This document shows positions 10,971 to 20,527 of a DNA stretch of 64,000 nucleotides, one piece after another. The translations under genes and the position numbers were made by a program. The notes under the pieces were generated by a model. The model made no database searches. It had not been told where the DNA came from and saw only the letters and a program-made list of their open reading frames with translations. The stretch's first letter is position 1, and every line of letters begins with the position of its first letter. This stretch comes from Heligmosomoides polygyrus polygyrus. Lineage: Eukaryota > Nematoda > Chromadorea > Rhabditida > Heligmosomidae. The DNA is taken from assembly GCA_947396885.1 (NCBI GenBank), contig OX377202.1, positions 20,398,001 to 20,462,000 on the forward strand, given 5' to 3'.

Positions 10971-12223
10971 TATGGCTAGTACCACATTGTGAATAGGTTT
11001 CCCTTCCCACCACGCATACCCCTGGGTTTAATCGCTAATCGTTGTTTCGCCCTCCGGGTGAGATGGTAATACCTCGCTCTGGATAGATATGTACCTCCAC
11101 CTTTTTGACTAAATACTTAGGGTCACCTTATTTGTCATCATTTTCGATTCCGGAACACGAAATTCGTTCTATGCCAGAAGTAGAACGACAGCACTATCCG
11201 TTTTGCAAAAAAAGAGAATCAGTTGAAAATGCGGCGAAAATAGACCCCGATTTTACTAAGTCATGTACCAATAGACGCAGCGCGAGGTTAATCTGGGTAT
11301 TTTCTAAGTTTCCCGCATGCTTGAAGTTGATTCTAAATTTCAAGCGTCTTAAACTCCCGGCGGCCAACAGGGTACTCGTACTACTGTAGATTTACTTCAG
11401 TAAGTTCTTTCTGTGGTTATTTTAAGTAGCAAATTACTATCCTCAGACGAACCGGTTAGCGCAAACACTACGCATCCACTTGGAGTAGATGCATCCGTTC
11501 CTGGAACAGCTAGCATTTGTGCCACCTGTTCATTCATTTGTAAAAAAGAACCCGCAGTTCATGTCGCGAAAGTGGGCAGCATTTGAAGATGGGAACGGCC
11601 ACCCAATTGGAATGAGCGTGCCATTCGAAAAAGATGTGTATGATCGATCTTTGCTTGGCTATGATTCGCTGGCGCACTCCCACCTCCGATTGCTCCCCAC
11701 TTTGACGACATCGATCAAACGAGACGAAAGGGCATTCCATGATGAATTGGTGCTGTCTGCGATCTGTACACCAACGATAGGCCTTACTCGATACGTGTTG
11801 GGAGACAATTCCTGGAGTTTATGAGTGTGTAGAGGAATCTTGGAGCTCACACCCTCTAGCCCGAGAACGAAGGTCTGACAGCGGTAGGTGCCGAAGACCA
11901 GTCGCCGGTCACCGTCGGTGATGTGGGTGAACGACCTTCAACCCTTGAGACCATTCGCTCACAGGCGAACGACACAGTTCATACGCCTCAGAGTTCGTCA
12001 GCGACAGTGGGGTCGCTAATACCTATGGCTTCTCCGGAGTTATGATGCGCCCTTGACCTTTGGTTACAGTCCAAAATTCCGAGCGGATCTCAAGGAGCGC
12101 AGTGTCGTTGTCCCGAGGCAGGCCGGGATTTTCGGATTTCCTGATGCTTCGGAAAAAGGGTTGTACTTTAGAACTGGCACGCACTGAGCCTACTATGAGA
12201 TTGAACAAATCTTTTTAGCCTTG
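10971..12223. other. Intergenic DNA, no supported gene
   Basis: Positions 11557-11582 carry CATGTCGCGAAAGTGGGCAG, one arm of the palindromic repeat also seen at 16130-16372, 16495-16760 and 41441-41690. Open frames of about 94 and 111 codons (11105-11389, 11489-11824, +) show no recognisable motif. Confidence 0.4.
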
Positions 12224-12462
12224 GGAAGCGTAGTAGCGCAGCTGGAGAGGGCGCCGGATGTCGTTTGCGCCCGATTCCAGGTTCTAGTATTTTCCCGTCC
12301 AGGCCAAAGAATGGGAGGCCTATAGCACTGACTTATTTACCGGCTGGCCAAGTAATTGTATATGCCATATGCCATTCAAATTACCTCCACGACATTTCGT
12401 AGAAGTTGAATGTGTGGCGCACACATAAAGGATTGATCAACGCGGTCGTTTATCCTTATCTT
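12224..12462 (+). repeat. tRNA-derived SINE copy
   Basis: Box A-like TAGTAGCGCAGCTGGAGAGG is followed by CCCGATTCCAGG, CCCGTCCAGGCC, CGGCTGGCC, CCTCCACGACATTTCGTAG, TGTGTGGCGCACAC and TTTATCCTTATC. It is moderately diverged, with a deletion in the core. Confidence 0.75.
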
Positions 12463-12535
12463 CAACTTAGAGCTTTCAGTGAACGGCTCCTCATTAACAT
12501 TTCAATGTATTAGGCCTCGACGAAAAAACTGGATT

Positions 12536-12808
12536 AGGACGAAGGCCAAACGGTGGTGTTCTGCAGTCCGCGTTCGACTGTGCCACGTACTCTATTTCTG
12601 CTGGATATCGTGGAGGAGTTTGAATGCGTGCAAAACTAACTGTGGTGGCCAGTTGATAGAGTTTTATCCTTCCCAGACAAGTCTCCTACCAATTCGACTA
12701 TCCTGGATTGATAGGTTTCTTTTGCCTAAGCCTGTCCCCGAACTGAGGAGTTCGATTTAGGGATCACAGAGAGATGGCGTCTCCTCCTACTGCACAACTA
12801 CGCGCCCA
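12536..12808 (-). repeat. tRNA-derived SINE copy (diverged)
   Basis: The minus strand gives the head (GCGCGTAGTTGTGCAG), a box B-like GTTCGGGGACAGG, CTTGTCTGGGAAGGATAAA, GGCCACCACAG and CGATATCCAGCAG. The landmarks are in the right order but mutated. Confidence 0.6.
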
Positions 12809-13017
12809 ATCATGCAGTCGCAAAGAGCTTCCAATCGGCACTTTGTCAGAGATTGGTGGACGGGATCCCTACCTACCCGGTCGTCGTATTTTTTGTGAAA
12901 GTCCTGAGCTCTTCGTGTCCCTCTAGCGAGGAAAGTCTACTGTGCTACTTTGGCACGCGATATGTAAGAATGGACCAGTGCCCGCTTCAACTATGAGCAA
13001 TATGTACTTATGTGACA

Positions 13018-13219
13018 TAGGCAATTGGGCTTATACAATGACTACCTCCGGCAATCCGATGAAAAAGTCCGTGTTTATCCTTATCAGACAAGTCTTGTAC
13101 CATTTCAGCGACCTTGGATGGTGGAAGGCTTGTTTGGCCTAGGCGGGGCTTGAACAATAGACCTTGATTCGTGGTGCAGGTGACAGTCGTCACCTCTTCC
13201 GACTGCGCTACCACTCAGC
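13018..13219 (-). repeat. tRNA-derived SINE copy, 3' part lost
   Basis: The minus strand has box A-like TAGCGCAGTCGGAAGAGG, box B-like GTTCAAGCCCC, GCCTAGGCCAAACAAGCC, ACAAGACTTGTCTGATAAGG and the GATTGCCGGAGGTAG segment. The TTTATCC tail is not present. Confidence 0.6.
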
Positions 13220-13609
13220 AACTCAATCTAAGAGGTGAATTATAAGACCGTGATTCAGGAGCAGTTTGAAACTCAGCTGAGCCAAGGTCTTCTGCAGCAG
13301 TGTACCTCGACGAAGTACCGTACATAGTTCTACAGTACATTCAGGCATCGTACTAACGTTACATTGTGACGCAACGATTTCACGTTTCAATGGTCGTCTG
13401 GATTCAGAAGACACATCTATCGGTTAATCTTCCCAGATGTGGAAAACTTAGATCGGGTGACCGATATCGGTCGATGTTATCGATTTTGTAACGCTCATCC
13501 CTGCTACTTTCACATGACCTAGTGGGACGCTAAGACCTATGGATCGCCGTAAGTATGGTAAGTCTTCTGGGGGTGAGGAATTCTATGGTTCAAGGGATTT
13601 TAGAACCTC

Positions 13610-14130
13610 CATTGTTGCGCGAAGTAGTGATATGCACCCATATCGATTGATTGATCGCCCGATCGATCCACGCTCGTCGTGCCGCAATGTAGATCTGAAC
13701 GCCCTATAGGGGGAAGGGTGAACAGTATGCTAGCAGAAGAAGAATCCTGCTCTTCTGTCACTGTGAAGACCAACAGCTTCCGGTGCCACTTCATCTCGGC
13801 CATCTGTTTTCCCCAGCCGATGGCGTTCTCCCCACGAGTTTTCAGTTTTTCCTCGGCGCTCCGTCGATCATTTCGCACCTACTCTGCCATTATCGTTGGC
13901 GCGAGCTAAAAATAGCCGTCGACGAGCGCCGGCCGGCCGTTTCTCATCGTCGTCGTTCGCCATCGTCGTCGTCGTCGTCGTCGTCTGCGGCGGCGCCGAC
14001 ATCAGGCGCAACGGACGGTCGGCTCCTCGGACCGGTCCGTGTGGAATGTGTTCTCGGTGCTCTTCTTGCAGCAGCTTTCTCCTTCTGCACAACCGACAGG
14101 TCCATGGAACTTGGAGCGGGTTGCCTGAGG
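13610..14130. other. GC-rich island with TATA/MEF2-like motif and GGCCGGCC
   Basis: The block contains GCTAAAAATAGC at about 13906-13917 (minus strand GCTATTTTTAGC), GCCGGCCGGCCG at about 13929-13940 and a GTC microsatellite at about 13963-13985. Read on the minus strand, the AT-rich motif sits in GC-rich DNA about 60 bp upstream of an open frame starting near 13878 (MRNDRRSAEEKLKTRG), which would suit a core promoter. Read as CTAAAAATAG, it is a perfect MEF2-type site. A similar arrangement occurs at about 17030-17070. No transcript structure can be proved. Confidence 0.35.
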
Positions 14131-14254
14131 GATAGACAAGAGCGGGGCTGTTAGCTTCCGCTTCTGTTCCTTATGGCGAGGTGCAACTTAAGGCAGTTCC
14201 CCGGCTGCTCTCGGCTTTATTGAGTTGGACGGTAGATATACCGTAATCCACTGC

Positions 14255-14465
14255 ACCAAGCCCACCATCCTTCCGGGGTCGGTGAATTGGTTGGACTTTT
14301 CAGGACAGGATAAGGCAGTGACTTGTCTATCGACCTGCTACGGTATGGTCACCTGTTAATCTTGTATAGGCCAAATGTGCATTCAAATTTCCTCCACGAC
14401 TTCCCGTAGAAGTCGAATGCGTGGCGCATGCAGCAAAGGGTTGATTAACGCCGTTTTTTATCCTT
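14255..14465 (+). repeat. tRNA-derived SINE copy (3' two-thirds)
   Basis: It contains CCATCCTTCCGGGGTCGGTG, a GTGACTTGTCTATCGACCTG segment, TGTATAGGCCAAATGTGCAT, CCTCCACGACTTCCCGTAG, ATGCGTGGCGCATGC and TTTTATCC. The tRNA-like head is replaced by unrelated DNA. Confidence 0.65.
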
Positions 14466-14504
14466 CTCCATAAGCCTCTTCCACCTGTCATACCCATGTC
14501 ATAC

Positions 14505-14640
14505 CGATTTTGCTCAAACTGGCTTCAGCAATGCCTACATCATCATTCACCCCGTTGCGTGCCAAAGTGGTCCAGTGGATCGCCGAGTTTCTGGGTTCTG
14601 ACTCTAGACACCATGACCTTCTCTTATGTGTGATGCCTCC
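14505..14640 (-). repeat. 3' scrap of RTE-type retrotransposon
   Basis: Plus-strand words GGCTTCAGCAATGCC and GCGTGCCAAAGTGGTCCAG match the reverse complement of the 3' coding end of the element at 39930-40885. It is too short and mutated to translate. Confidence 0.4.
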
Positions 14641-14754
14641 CCTACAAACGCCGCTGTACCCTTATCGCAGTTGTACAGCTTTTTCCCTCTTGCAAAAGCT
14701 ATGCATAAGCAGTTCAAGAAGATCTCTTTTATTATGAGTATATTTTAGTGAGCG

Positions 14755-15030
14755 ATTTGTGGCGCTGCCGAAAGGTGCTCCACGAATTGATGTTGCTGGT
14801 TCGAGTCCCGCTGACAAAACCGATCCTTCCGCCCCTTCGGGGTCGGTGAATGGGTACCAGACTTGTTTGGATAGAATAAGGCACAGTCTTGCCTATCGAC
14901 TTGCTATGGCAAGTAATTGTCTAGGCCTAATACGCCTTCAAATAGCTTCCACGACTTCCCGTACATACAAGTCGAATGCGTGGCCTATAATGCAAAGAGA
15001 TTGCATAACGTCGTCCATTAGTCTCTATCC
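14755..15030 (+). repeat. SINE copy with a different tRNA-like head
   Basis: The body (CCGCCCCTTCGGGGTCGGTG, ACCAGACTTGTTTGGATAG, TCCACGACTTCCCGTA, AATGCGTGGC, CTATCCTTTATTG) is the common SINE body. The 5' part instead carries GGCGCTGCCGAAAGG and a perfect box B, GGTTCGAGTCC, unlike the GTGTAGCGCAGTCGG head of the other copies. This suggests heads can differ within the family. Confidence 0.6.
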
Positions 15031-15184
15031 TTTATTGTGTGCTAAATCTTCTCACTGTGTCGTAGCTGCTTTCGGCTTGGTTCAGTTGTGCAGTAGATGT
15101 ACCGTAATTCACTACTAGGTTTACTCATTTTCTTGTGTGAACCACTGAAGTACATGTTCAGATCCCCTAAGCCTGTTCTACCTG

Positions 15185-15330
15185 CCGCACCAATCATCGT
15201 GTGGTAGTCATTGCCGATTTGCTCAAATTGGCTTCACCAATGTCTCCGTTCACCCGTCTACCCCTGTCGCGTGCCAGAATGGCCCAGAGAGTCCGTTTCG
15301 CAAGCGAGACGTCCAGTTCTTTGTTAACAC
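15185..15330 (-). repeat. 3' scrap of RTE-type retrotransposon
   Basis: TTGGCTTCACCAATGTCTCC and GTCGCGTGCCAGAATGG match the reverse complement of the LARDRDEW-coding end of the element at 39930-40885. The frame is lost. Confidence 0.45.
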
Positions 15331-15339
15331 GAAGACCAA

Positions 15340-16129
15340 TCTTTTCATTGAAAGCGCCGTTGAAGTTTTCCAGCTCATCAGTTTACCTCTTCAAGGTCTA
15401 GACTTCGTGCATAGCTCCTTTGTCTTGGCCGTATTTCAGTAATTACTAAGATTTAAACGCTTCGTCAGACTGTAGTGCACATATGGAGTAGTGTGAACAA
15501 GGCACCTCTTGCTCGGGTAAAAATCGTTCGGGTTTTAATACTCGCCTAGAAAAAGCTAGTTTTTCTGGCTCCGGTGAACTGCTACTTGAGTCAAGGGCAT
15601 TAGCAAAACCGTACAGGTCAAATAGCTTTGAAGTGCCTCGAATATTTCACGCGGGAGCAAACTGCGTGGCGCATTCCAAATAATGTTGATACCTAGATTT
15701 TGCGCTCTTGTGCTCCTCACCTCGTCATCAATGCTGTGTTAATATGTATAGATAGGAACTCGGCTTTTCCACTGCATCGGCTGTAAAATTACCGCAAATG
15801 GATGTAGGTGCGATGCTTCCTTTCAAACGAGTCGACGATTAGGCGTCAGCATAATGATGTCTAGCTTACACTAACGGTTCTTGGTAATGTCTATCTGTGG
15901 TGATTTTTCGGTCAGCGGTTGTTGACAAGTTTCTTTCCTAGGAATGATACTTTTTATTGTGCAATTAAAATCATTTCCGTGTGTGCCAGCGACATCAGGG
16001 TGAAATAAACGGCATGGCGCATACTAGAGTGTACTCATGGCTCTTATCCTTGTGCCTAAAGTCAAATAGCGCTGATCAAAATCGAAGTATGGTATGAGTA
16101 GAGCTATCTGGAAGAAGTTGTTGCGATAA
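15340..16129. other. Intergenic DNA with a SINE fragment
   Basis: Positions 15613-15695 carry CAGGTCAAATAGCTTTGAAG and ACTGCGTGGCGCATTCC, the 3' half of the common SINE in + orientation. ACGGCATGGCGCATAC near 16009 is another short relic. Nothing else was recognised. Confidence 0.45.
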
Positions 16130-16372
16130 AAACTCTTGCCCGAGACCGAATCTGAACTCGCAATCTCGAGTGATGTCGCGAATGTGGATAGCATTGGTAG
16201 GCGGGAAGTGCCAGCCCATCATAACAAAGCACAGCACCGACCGAGCATATGCCACTTGATTAGGCTAAGGAGAAAAGACTCGACTACAGAATGACACGCT
16301 CATTCCACGCGGTTTGATTGGTTGCGTTCCGACCTCTCAATGCTGCCCACTCTCGCGACATGTACCTCAGCA
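16130..16372. repeat. Palindromic repeat (MITE-like), copy A
   Basis: Inverted arms ATGTCGCGAATGTGGATAGC at about 16173-16192 and GCTGCCCACTCTCGCGACAT at about 16343-16362 frame an interior with two plus-strand tokens, GAACTCGCAATCTCGAG and TGATTGGTTGCG. It is related to copies at 16495-16760 and 41441-41690. It is non-coding and its target duplication was not resolved. Confidence 0.5.
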
Positions 16373-16494
16373 CCCTACTACATTCAGAATACTGATTGCA
16401 TTGAATTGCATCATTGAATTCGTCATTCCGAGCGTTTTTGGGCCTATGTTCCATGTCATTAGTTCTTGTTATGAAAGAGCCATTGGGAAGAAGT

Positions 16495-16760
16495 TTTTTG
16501 CGATGAAACCTCCTGTGTCAGGCCCGATTTGAACTCGCAAACTCGACTCATGTAGCGAATATGGACAGCATTGAGAGATGTGCACGCGCCATCCTATCAT
16601 TACAGCTTGGCATTGACCGAGTACGTCTCACAACCAGTGAGTGCGTCGACTGTGCTCACTTTGTCTGAATAACACGCCCGTTCGACGCGCTCTGATTGGT
16701 CGTTGCGTTCCAACCTCGCAATGCTGCCCACCTTCGCGACATGGACCTCAGCACCTTCCT
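16495..16760. repeat. Palindromic repeat (MITE-like), copy B
   Basis: Arms CATGTAGCGAATATGGACAG (from about 16549) and CTGCCCACCTTCGCGACATG (to about 16743) are inverted. GAACTCGCAAACTCGA, CGCGCCATCCTATCATTACA and CTCTGATTGGTCGTTGCG are shared with copy A next to it. Confidence 0.5.
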
Positions 16761-16889
16761 GCTTCCAGAATACTTCGCCATTGCACCATCGAATACCTAC
16801 TGCGAGCTTCAGACCTGTTTTCCGTGCCACATGTTCTTGGCGGTATGAAAGCGGTAGCCTTTTTCGAAATCACAGCGGTCGGTTATCCT

Positions 16890-17200
16890 TGTGTACTTGT
16901 GCTCCTCCCGTCCTACCGTACTCGGCCAGGAATCGCCTCGAGTGCCCTCTTCATCTGTCGCTGTCGCCGTCATTTGTCGTCCTTTCGCTTCTTCACATTC
17001 ACGCTCCACGTTCGACGACAGCGTCGACAGGCCAAAAATAGCCCTCGCAGTTCCCGCCGCCGGCCGGCCGCGAATGGTTGTGGGTGGTTGTGTACGCACG
17101 CCTCGTCGTCGCCAGCCCGCCTCTTAGCCACAAGCCCTTCTCGGGGATCGCTCACGTTTTCCACGCTGGAGGTCCTTCTGCGGATACGGATACTCTTCTA
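16890..17200. other. GC-rich island with GCTATTTTT-type motif and GGCCGGCC
   Basis: It carries GGCCAAAAATAGCCCTCG at about 17030-17047 (minus strand GGCTATTTTTGGCC) followed by GCCGGCCGGCCG at about 17060-17071. The order and spacing resemble those at 13906-13940. Open frames run on both strands with high GC at third positions. It may be a promoter region or an unassigned exon. Confidence 0.3.
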
Positions 17201-18033
17201 GAGGAATCACTGAAGATTCCGAAGTTCCTTCTTCACTTCTTCTCTGGCCTTACTTGATATACGTCTGACTGCCGACCTATGTACCTCATTCTGAAAATGT
17301 TTCTGTCTCTTCAATGCCTTTTAGTACTGGTTATTTGCAATCCATAACATTATTTATATTATAAATATTTGTTTAATATCGTATTTAATTTTATCCGGTT
17401 TATGTTGTAATTGTGGGCAGCAATGCGAGGTAAGAGCGCGCTTGCTAATCATAGCCAATCAGAAAATCGATCGAACACGTGCTGGCCAATCAAGACACCG
17501 AACGCGCACTCCCTGTCTGACAAGCGAGATTTGTTTTCTGAAAAAAAAAGAAATTTCTAAAATTCTTTTCAGTTTAAGTTGTTACCAGTCAGTGTTTCGG
17601 ATTTTACGGGTTTATTGGTGAGTGTATTGATTAGATACAATCAGTATCGATGAATCTGAAAATGAAAAATCGATCGGCGTGGAATTCTACAAGGCTTAGA
17701 GAGCTCTGGATAGATAGCGCGTAGAGGCTGAACAAGTTTCAGCACTCGTTCTCGCCTGCTGCAAGCAGCTGAACTAGTCGTCAGCGGCGATCTCGCCGGC
17801 TTGCACAGTTTTCTGCGCTTCCTTTCTTTTATTCAGTACATACTTATTTACTTATTTATTTGTTTATTTTATACATTGAAGCCCATGCAACGAAGCAAAC
17901 ATACTAGTAGGAGATCTTCTCTCAGTGAATTTGGTAGTATGGTTTTTTTGACAACTTCAAAGTTCAAAAATTCCGCACCAGCTCTACAAGTAAGAAAGCT
18001 AGCACAAAATGTTTTACTTTTATTGCTTTTTGA
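17201..18033. other. Intergenic DNA, no supported gene
   Basis: AT-rich DNA in which the only notable feature is the CCAAT/E-box cluster at 17455-17490. The stretch at about 17340-17410 is very AT-rich. Confidence 0.4.
17455..17490. promoter_or_regulatory. CCAAT - CACGTG - CCAAT cluster
   Basis: Two CCAAT boxes in the same orientation (17455-17459 and 17486-17490), 31 bp apart, flank a perfect E-box CACGTG at 17476-17481. Paired CCAAT boxes about three helical turns apart are typical NF-Y-type promoter elements. The nearest supported gene start is the GPCR exon 3 kb downstream. Function is inferred only. Confidence 0.3.
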
Positions 18034-18335
18034 AGCGCGTGTAGCACAGTTGGAGGAGGTGACGGCTGTCGCGTGCACCCGACACCAAGTTCGGATTTTC
18101 CTCCCATGCCAACCAAGCCTTTCGTCCCTCTGGGGTCGGTGAATTGGTACCAGACTTGTCTGGGAAGAATGAAGTGCTGGCTTGTTCATCGGATGGCTTT
18201 TGCAAGCAATTGAAGAAAATGTTGTATAGGTCAAACACGCACTCAATTCGCCTCCACCTCCCGTAGAAGTATGTAGAATTCGTGGCTGATTCGAAAATGG
18301 ATTGAGTAGCGCAGTCATTTTATCCTTTATTGCTT
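18034..18335 (+). repeat. tRNA-derived SINE copy, near full length
   Basis: GCGTGTAGCACAGTTGGAGG (box A-like), the ACACCAAGTTCGGATTTTCC (box B-like) segment, CAACCAAGCCTTTCGTCCC, GGGGTCGGTGAATTGGTACC, AGACTTGTCTGGGAAG, CCTCCACCTCCCGTAGAAG, TCGTGGCTGATTC and TTTTATCCTTTATTG follow in order. Confidence 0.8.
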
Positions 18336-18849
18336 TTTGGTCTAGGAAACTGGACCTTCTACTCACCTTTTGAGCTAAAAGAAAAAATGAGGTCGATCGA
18401 AACGTTGGCGAAAGTGGTCATAAAATAGCCAAAATGGTTGACAATTAGCCGAAAACCGAGACCGTCCACCGTTTGCGTGCACGGAATTGCCACAGAAAAC
18501 TACTACGAGAAAGTGGATTCAGCAGGCACTACTAGTCTGTTAAGCTTTACAAATAAATAGCATAAATCGTGCACCGATATCGATTGATGTTATCGATTTT
18601 TTGTCGATGTTTGCGGTTCTCGTTCATGTTTCTCTGGTCAGGGTGGGAGTCCCACGAATACGATGGCAGAAGCATGAGATTTACTACTGTTGGAAAGTTT
18701 CGATCCGACAGCCAATATCAATCGATATTGTTGATTTTTCTTGTGGGTATTATTATTATTTTTCACCCAGATTTAGGGCAACTCTCAGGTTGAGAGTCGC
18801 GCGAATATGATGGCTGACGTATCGGGCAGACACTGCAGGTGGAAATTTT

Positions 18850-18960
18850 ATCCATAAAGGATAGAAGTCGACGTTAGTCCAACTCTCTGCAGGATGCGCC
18901 GCGCGCTCTACTTCTACTCGATCTCGTGGAGGCAGCTTGAATACGTATTTGGCCTACTCA
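18850..18960 (-). repeat. tRNA-derived SINE, 3' fragment
   Basis: Plus-strand ATAAAGGATAGAAGTCGACG, GGATGCGCCGCGCGC, TCTACTTCTACTCG and ATACGTATTTGGCC are the reverse complement of the family's 3' third. Confidence 0.6.
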
Positions 18961-19246
18961 ACGAACATGATCAGCGGGATTGACCTTGAATCGCTCGATT
19001 CAAGAACCGGCTAAGGATTTGTGCCAACAGATCTACGTGCAGCACTCCGGCCATCATCCACCATGGTCGATGGGGAAGGCAAGCTGTCGTCGTACAGCTG
19101 ATCTTCAGACGGCTTCCTGGCTGGTATCGCAGACTCTCTGATTCTTAAGGCTACAGTCGAGAACTGACGAGGAAGCTCGGCTCGAAGTTCATACTACCAT
19201 TATCGAATTGTATCACGAAGTCAAGTAAACTCTTCAGCCATGAAAA

Positions 19247-19440
19247 CGACTACATTGACTTATGGTGGCCAACCGATGAACAGGTCGATGCACTGACCTT
19301 CCCAAACGAGCCTGGTACCAAATTACCGACATCAGAGGTGGAAGCCTTGATTGCCTGTGCAGGAGATCCGAACAAGAAACCTGGTATCGTGTGCACGCGA
19401 CAGCCGGCGCCCTCTCCAGTTGCGCTACTACACGCCCAGA
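19247..19440 (-). repeat. tRNA-derived SINE, 5' two-thirds
   Basis: The minus strand begins TGTAGTAGCGCAACTGGAGA, then ACACGATACCAGG, CTTGTTCGGATCTCC, CAGGCAATCAAGGCTTCC, TGGTACCAGGCTCG and TCGGTTGGCCACC. It is truncated before the GTGGCGCAT region. Confidence 0.75.
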
Positions 19441-20527
19441 ATTTGAGATATTCAACGCAGAACCACTTCTTTGGCACATCCATGATTCAGGGAACCGCAA
19501 GGTGCAAGTGAAGGTGGTACGCATGGCGCGTACCGAAGAGGTTGACTAGAGGTGTACCTCTGAATGCACTTCTTTTGGTATTTCTGAGTCTAACTCAACA
19601 TAGCATGTTAAGAAATGGCTGTACACCTATTGTATAAAGCGATCAATAATAAATGAAGAATAAAGTGTACCAATCAATGAGTTTACCCACATGAGTTCGA
19701 GTCCTACGTGAGGGTATCTAGCTGGTTTCTATCTTGCCGCTAGTAGTTCCAAGGCAGAGTCTAAGCATCTTTGATAACAGTTCTGTAAGGTAATCTGTGG
19801 AACCCTTAGCAGAACTATGTGCTTTCCAACAGCCGAGTGCGTGGCGTACGCCATGCTGGAGACGGGCTTAGCTGATCGCTTTGCGATTCTAGCGCGAAAT
19901 CAGGTGCGTGGCGCATTCTACAAAGTCCTTTCCCGCTTTCTTTCTTCCTTACCTGTCAATCAATATAGCATCCAAAGCGAACGTTTCGCGAACACTGAAG
20001 ATGACGCCATCAACATCAAGTGAATCATAGGATGCCTTTGTCGTGATCGCAAAAATTTCAGCAGCCTCCTAGAATTGAACTGCAACACAGGCACTGCCTT
20101 CATGGGGTTTTCTCGTTTCGTTTGGAGTTTTCGATGTAAAATTTCAAACAATTTTTATTAATTTTTCCAGAAAAAGTCAAAACATACATACTGCTGCTGT
20201 TCCTCCATTGTGAATTCAGGAAATTATTCTTATTCTAAGCTGATCAGAAGTGCCTTCGAAGTACTGTAGCATTCCTTACATTGTTCGCCTAACATCTCCG
20301 CAGATGCGAGCAATTTGTGGCAGCCTGCCGATGTTGAGAATGCTGACCACGCCCATTTGTCACCTAGCCCCGCCCTAGTGATGTCGCTTTAACCTGGCCT
20401 GTGTACCATCCTTCCGCTCATTTATGCTAGTCGCTATTCTGGTGATCTCTTCGGCACTTGACGTCGTTAATGAGATTCCTTCGTCCTTGCCACCGAAATG
20501 TAACCAACTCGCCTCATCTTGCAGGTC
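19441..20527. other. Region upstream of the GPCR coding start
   Basis: Short SINE relics (GCGTGGCGTACGCC near 19840, GTGCGTGGCGCATTC near 19904) are present. A pyrimidine-rich acceptor, CTCATCTTGCAG, ends at 20524, three bases before the ATG at 20528. The transcript is therefore probably either trans-spliced to a leader there or joined to an upstream non-coding exon; the first is common in nematodes. Confidence 0.45.
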
